DNA from: Coriobacteriaceae bacterium
GTDB lineage: Bacteria; Actinomycetota; Coriobacteriia; Coriobacteriales; Atopobiaceae
Reading direction: 5' to 3'
Length of the DNA stretch: 64,000 bases
Assembly: GCA_003862195.1 (NCBI GenBank)
Contig: QOUO01000002.1
Location: 1 to 64,000, forward strand
Positions 60,288 through 64,000 of this stretch are shown here, piece after piece. Made by a program: the position numbers and the translations under genes. The stretch's first letter is position 1. Every line of letters starts with the position of its first letter. Under the pieces are notes generated by a model. It was not told where the DNA came from. It saw only the letters and a program-made list of their open reading frames with translations, and did not search any database.

Positions 60288-60333
60288 CGGGCTGACGGGC
60301 AGCCGCTAGTGGCGGCCAACAACAGTGCGCGGT

Positions 60334-60375
60334 ATCGGGCCACGTCGCGGGGGCATCCTCGCGGCGCGGCCCGAT
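60334..60375 (+). terminator. Hairpin after the SG-repeat gene
   Basis: ATCGGGCC (60334-60341) pairs with GGCCCGAT (60368-60375), with CGCG/CGCG inside, ending about 90 bp past the stop. Weak T content follows. The rest of 60376-60613 is AT-richer with no gene seen. Confidence 0.6.
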
Positions 60376-60613
60376 TGCCGTCCATTTCCCATGCGTGGCA
60401 CATGGGAAACGTCTCTTAGGCCATCAGTGCAACACGCCAAGTTGGAGCAGGGTCGCAGCGAGTCACGATCGACCCCAATTTTAAATGCGGTACAACCCGT
60501 CCGCTTTCGGACGCAACAATTCGTCGATTGGACCATCCTTTCAAGTAATGTTCCGTCGAGCTTCAGGTATCTTTGTGTCATGCACTGCCAGACCTAAAGA
60601 ACTTGGAGGTCCC

Positions 60614-61420
60614 ATGGGGAACAAACTGCTCAGGATTTGCACGGCGCTCCTGCTGGTCGTTGGAATCGCCGCATGCAGCAACGGCGCCGACAGCAAGGAC
60701 GCAAGCTCTTCAAACAACTACGCGGATGGCAAGGCCATGCAGGTAATCGCGAACGGCCTCGAGGCTCGTTGGAAGCTTACGGATGAGTTTGACTCCGCCG
60801 GCAAGGATGCGACCGCCAGCGACTACAAGGATTGGATTAACGCCGAGCTCAAGATTGATAAGTCACTCAGGAACGAAAAGTTCAAGAGTTCGGCCATGCA
60901 AAAGGACGTCATCGACTACATCAACGTTCTTGAGGAATCCAAGACTGTTGTCGACAAGTACCCCATGTCAGGCCTTGACTTCTGGACCAAGTGGAGCGAG
61001 ACGTACGACAAGAGGACTGCACTCATCAAGAAGTTCGTAGACAAGTACGATCTCAAGGTCAGCAAGGAGTACTCCAAGACCCTGAAGGAGCTCGTCGATA
61101 ACGGCAAAGCCGCACAATCGCAAACCGAAAAGAAGGACGCCATCAACGCGCTGGTATCCTCCCTCGCTTGGACTACGACTGACGACGGATACGGGAACTA
61201 CACCCTCACAGCAACCGCACAGAACAACACCAAGTACAACATCAAAGATCTCAGCATCGTCCTCTCCATATATGATCAGAACAACGTGAAGCAGCAGGAG
61301 ACTTACACTTCCGTCGACTCGTGGAAGGCTGGAGAGACCATCAAGCTTGAAGCGTATGCGCAAAGCGCCCCCACGCGCGTCGAATCAAGCGTGGATTACT
61401 TCGACACCTCTGATGAATAG
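60614..61420 (+). CDS. Lipoprotein with C-terminal beta domain
   Basis: 268 aa. Signal peptide with lipobox VGIAAC (Cys at about residue 21), then a Ser/Asn linker, a helical region (residues 40-170), and a C-terminal beta-sandwich (YTLTATAQNNTKYNIKDLSIVLSIYDQNN... similar to FxLYD-type domains). It has fewer GC-third codons than its neighbours. GGAGG precedes ATG 60614. Function unknown. Confidence 0.75.
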   Translation: MGNKLLRICTALLLVVGIAACSNGADSKDASSSNNYADGKAMQVIANGLEARWKLTDEFDSAGKDATASDYKDWINAELKIDKSLRNEKFKSSAMQKDVIDYINVLEESKTVVDKYPMSGLDFWTKWSETYDKRTALIKKFVDKYDLKVSKEYSKTLKELVDNGKAAQSQTEKKDAINALVSSLAWTTTDDGYGNYTLTATAQNNTKYNIKDLSIVLSIYDQNNVKQQETYTSVDSWKAGETIKLEAYAQSAPTRVESSVDYFDTSDE

Positions 61421-61481
61421 CCAGTGATTATCGCTCAATAGCACGGCGTAACAAATCGAAGGTGCGCGTACCAATACACAC

Positions 61482-61523
61482 AGCGGGCCACATCACGAGA
61501 ATCGTCTCGTAGTGTGGCCCGCT
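61482..61523 (+). terminator. Terminator after the lipoprotein gene
   Basis: AGCGGGCCACA (61482-61492) pairs with TGTGGCCCGCT (61513-61523), and inner CACGAGA/TCTCGT extends it. A perfect 11-bp outer stem. Confidence 0.75.
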
Positions 61524-61598
61524 TCCGTACGCTGCGCAAATGCATGAGAATCAATCGCACCTGCATTTACAGTAGCCTCCATGGCGAAAGGAACGAAC

Positions 61599-61811
61599 AT
61601 GCGCGAAAGCACGAACGGCCCAGTCGATCACAATATGTCCCCTTTCACCACTGCAGAGAGCCACTCCGACAGGCCCGTCGCAATCTCCGAAAACGGCAAG
61701 CCCATGACGGGCAGCTCCCCCACTGTCGAAACCTCTAGTCCGAGCATGGAGGCCGCAGCCGCCAGCTTCATGGACGAGTATGCCGACGTCTTCGGGCGGC
61801 TCGCCAGATAG
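61599..61811 (+). CDS. Small hypothetical protein
   Basis: 70 aa, hydrophilic (GPVDHNMSPFTTAESHSDRP...) ending SFMDEYADVFGRLAR, an amphipathic helix. ATG at 61599 has AAAGGAA. No family recognised; could be a secreted or antitoxin-like peptide. Confidence is limited by length. Confidence 0.45.
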   Translation: MRESTNGPVDHNMSPFTTAESHSDRPVAISENGKPMTGSSPTVETSSPSMEAAAASFMDEYADVFGRLAR

Positions 61812-61944
61812 CGGGCCCCTATCCCAAAACGAGGCAAGCCCACCCCACCCCCAAAACGTGGATAACTTCGCAACCTCTTGCGGCCAGCCGCCGACCCGCC
61901 CCTCCCCCGTGCTACAGTAGGATGCAAGAACGCGCTGTTACTGA

Positions 61945-62040
61945 CGGATAATCGTGGGCTACCACGGGGAAGCAGCGTGAAACATTACCGCCGACCGTCT
62001 GGGCAAGCGCATTCCGCATGGGGTGCCTTGCCCTTTTGTG
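61945..62040 (+). promoter_or_regulatory. ZTP (pfl) riboswitch with intrinsic terminator
   Basis: The aptamer has CGTGG-GCTA-CCACG (61953-61965) followed by GAAACATTACCGCCGACCGTCTGGGC, where the CCGxCTGGGC core is the conserved ZTP-binding 3' part of pfl RNAs. The expression platform is GGGCAAG (62001-62007) and CTTGCCC (62027-62033) followed by TTTTGTG. Its 5' arm overlaps the aptamer core, so ZTP binding frees the operon. It sits upstream of two purine genes, as expected. Purine genes are therefore induced when ZTP rises under folate stress. Confidence 0.88.
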
Positions 62041-62082
62041 TGGCGGGCGGGCCTCCCGGGTGCGCCAAGAGAAAGGGAGACC

Positions 62083-62733
62083 ATGCAGGACCTGCTCGAG
62101 CTCTTACGCAACAACCCCTACCCCGGCCGCGGCATCGTCGTGGGCAAGGGCCGTGTCTACTACTGGATCATGGGACGCAGCTCCAACAGCCGCAACCGCG
62201 TCTTCACCAAGACGGACGACGGCATCAGGACCGAGGCCTACGACCCCACCAAGCTCGAGGACCCCAGCCTCATCATCTACCACCCCGTCCGCACCATGGG
62301 CGACGCCCTCGTGGTCACCAACGGCGACCAGACGGACACCATCGTGGAGAAGAACAGCTTCCGCGACGGCTGCATGGCCCGCAAGTTCGAGCCCGACGGC
62401 CCCAACTTCACGCCGCGCATCAGCTGCATCGTCAACGCCGACGGCAGCTTTGAGCTCAGCATCCTCAAGGCGGAGGACCACGCCCTGGCCGACGGCGGCC
62501 GCTGCGTGCGCGAGTTCTTCTGCTACGAGGGCGCGGACGAGGGCCACGGCTACTTCATCAGCACCTACCAGGGCGACGGCAACCCGCTGCCCAGCTTTGC
62601 CGGCGAGCCCGTGGAGGTCACCATGCCGGAGCCGACCGAGGTCTGGGCCGCCCTCAACGCGGACAACAAGGTGAGCCTGTACGCCAACGTCGCGGGCACC
62701 GTGCGCCTGTTCAACAAGAACCTGGGCGACTAG
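62083..62733 (+). CDS. PurO-like IMP cyclohydrolase
   Basis: 216 aa. NNPYPGRGIVVGKGRVYYWIMGRSSNSRNRV and the later ARKFEPDGPNFTPRIS (near a DGPNFTPR motif) are the archaeal-type IMP cyclohydrolase (PurO) signatures. It closes FAICAR to IMP. In most bacteria this is the N-domain of PurH; here it is stand-alone. ATG at 62083 after AGGGAG. It is followed by the AICAR formyltransferase gene after 26 bp. Confidence 0.85.
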   Translation: MQDLLELLRNNPYPGRGIVVGKGRVYYWIMGRSSNSRNRVFTKTDDGIRTEAYDPTKLEDPSLIIYHPVRTMGDALVVTNGDQTDTIVEKNSFRDGCMARKFEPDGPNFTPRISCIVNADGSFELSILKAEDHALADGGRCVREFFCYEGADEGHGYFISTYQGDGNPLPSFAGEPVEVTMPEPTEVWAALNADNKVSLYANVAGTVRLFNKNLGD

Positions 62734-62759
62734 CCCGCTATCAGGACGAGAGGAACAAG

Positions 62760-63938
62760 ATGAACGAACTGCAGCTCAAGTATGGCGTGAACCCCAACCA
62801 GAAGCCGGCCCGCATCTACATGAAGGACGGCTCGGACCTGCCCGTCAAGGTGCTCCAGGGCCGCCCCGGCTACATCAACTTCCTGGACGCGCTCAACTCG
62901 TGGCAGCTCGTGCGCGAGCTCGCGAAGGAGACCGGCATGGCCGCCGCCGCGTCCTTCAAGCACGTGAGCCCCGCCGGCGCCGCCGTGGGCAAGCCGCTGT
63001 CAGATACCGATAAGAAGATCTACTTCGTGGATGACGAGGGCGAGCTCTCGCCCATCGCGTGCGCCTACATCCGCGCGCGCGGCGCGGACCGCATGAGCTC
63101 CTACGGCGACTGGGCCGCGCTCTCCGAGACCTGCGACGCCCGCACCGCCCAGTACATCAAGCACGAGGTGTCCGACGGCATCATCGCGCCGGGCTACACG
63201 CCCGAGGCGCTGGAAATCCTCTCCCAGAAGAAGAAGGGCAACTACAACGTCGTCCAGATCGACCCTAACTACGAGTGCGCCCCCATCGAGACCAAGGACG
63301 TCTTTGGCATCACGTTCGAGCAGGGACACAACTTCTTCCGCATCAACGAGGACCTGCTCACGGACGTCGTGACCAAGAACAAGGACATCCCCGCGGACGC
63401 CAAGCTCGACATGATCGTGAGCCTCATCACGCTCAAGTACACGCAGTCCAACTCCGTCTGCTACGTAAAGGACGGCCAGGCCATCGGCGTGGGCGCCGGC
63501 CAGCAGAGCCGCGTCCACTGCACGCGCCTCGCCGGCAACAAGGCAGACACCTGGTACCTGCGCCAGCACCCCAAGGTGCTCGGCCTCAAGTTCGTGGATG
63601 GCATCCGTCGCGCCAACCGCGACAACGCGATCGACGTCTACATCAGCGACGAGCACGACGACGTCCTGCGCGACGGCGAGTGGCAGAAGTGGTTTGCGGA
63701 GAAGCCCGAGGTCCTCACCCGCGAGGAGAAGGCCGCCTGGATCGCCACGCAGACCGGCGTGACCCTGGGCTCCGACGCCTTCTTCCCGTTTGGCGACAAC
63801 GTCGAGCGCGCCCACAAGTCCGGCGTGAGCTACATCGCCGAGCCCGGCGGCTCCATCCGCGACGACAACGTGATCGAGACCGCAGACAAGTACAACATGG
63901 CCATGTGCTTCACCCACATGAGGCTCTTCCACCACTAA
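62760..63938 (+). CDS. Stand-alone AICAR formyltransferase (PurH C-domain-like)
   Basis: 392 aa. LQLKYGVNPNQKPARIY, AAAASFKHVSPAGAAVG (catalytic Lys-His), and ARGADRMSSYGDWAALS are AICARFT motifs; SNSVCYVKDGQAIGVGAGQQSRVHCTRLAG and DAFFPFGDNVERAHKSGV (several motifs) complete the fold. It transfers a formyl group from 10-formyl-THF to AICAR. It lacks the IMPCH domain, which the preceding gene supplies. GAGAGGAACAAG before ATG. No gene is seen in 63939-64000. Confidence 0.92.
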   Translation: MNELQLKYGVNPNQKPARIYMKDGSDLPVKVLQGRPGYINFLDALNSWQLVRELAKETGMAAAASFKHVSPAGAAVGKPLSDTDKKIYFVDDEGELSPIACAYIRARGADRMSSYGDWAALSETCDARTAQYIKHEVSDGIIAPGYTPEALEILSQKKKGNYNVVQIDPNYECAPIETKDVFGITFEQGHNFFRINEDLLTDVVTKNKDIPADAKLDMIVSLITLKYTQSNSVCYVKDGQAIGVGAGQQSRVHCTRLAGNKADTWYLRQHPKVLGLKFVDGIRRANRDNAIDVYISDEHDDVLRDGEWQKWFAEKPEVLTREEKAAWIATQTGVTLGSDAFFPFGDNVERAHKSGVSYIAEPGGSIRDDNVIETADKYNMAMCFTHMRLFHH

Positions 63939-64000
63939 GCGCGGCAGGCAGCCAGCCGGCAGCCATCTGCCAGAAACACGCGCAGCCAGCACAACCGGGC

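Noticed and set aside
1-64000. CRISPR array, rRNA, intact insertion sequence or prophage
   Set aside because: No regular spacer-repeat series, rRNA segment, transposase or phage structural gene is seen in the window.

Overview
The window is GC-rich (roughly two thirds G+C by eye), densely coded bacterial DNA. The gene content (type IA topoisomerase of the archaeal-like branch next to tmk/holB/ricT, a stand-alone PurO-like IMP cyclohydrolase plus a separate AICAR formyltransferase behind a ZTP riboswitch, a CbiMQO metal transporter, L-lactate dehydrogenase-family enzyme, an actinobacterial-type LexA box) points to a Gram-positive actinobacterium, most likely class Coriobacteriia (Olsenella/Atopobiaceae-like). 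That assignment is inference; there is no rRNA in the window.

Layout. 0-31.7 kb is almost entirely minus-strand housekeeping: tRNA-Thr; a DUF523/TudS-PNP fusion; a SurA-like anchored protein; HEAT and NYN-LOTUS proteins; a beta-hydroxyacid dehydrogenase; DegV; long HPF; an amino-acid-binding lipoprotein behind a long leader; comF; the tatD-rsmA-metG cluster; rsmI translationally coupled to a GH5 pseudoenzyme; a dinB operon with a LexA box; an FMN alpha-hydroxyacid dehydrogenase; ricT-holB-tmk-topA; a TPR/STAS/TatA-TatC cluster; an aminotransferase; a low-GC toxin-antitoxin pair; nhaA. From 31.9 kb most genes are on the plus strand: degV, then a thiomethyladenosine salvage operon (class II aldolase, mtnA, mtnP); a self-regulated AlbA_2/ATPase gene; minus-strand mtnN, mscS and pcrA; a Bfd-like ferredoxin; an acidic, Cys-rich P1B metal ATPase; a YdcF gene bracketed by inverted copies of a 68-bp palindrome; CbiMQO; ldh; a second AlbA_2 gene; an SDR/AraC pseudogene; GH3 glucosidase with TetR; a divergent MMPL transporter plus a giant secreted SG-repeat partner; a lipoprotein; and the ZTP-riboswitch purine operon.

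The most striking signal is not a gene. A 9-mer GGCGAGAAG (extended consensus RGGCGAGAAGRACG) occurs 33 times on the two strands where about one is expected from base composition. It sits in unrelated genes in both sense and antisense frames, and in intergenic hairpins and terminators, as DNA uptake sequences do in Neisseria and Pasteurellaceae. The window also encodes ComF. I propose it as a DNA-uptake or other chromosome-organising signal of this lineage.

Connected themes are: nucleoside and sulfur salvage (TudS-PNP, MtnP/MtnA/aldolase, MtnN); metal handling (CbiMQO, P1B ATPase); Tat export with an unusual Ser-Asp-rich TatA; and two regulators of the AlbA_2 type, each sitting behind its own palindromic operator.
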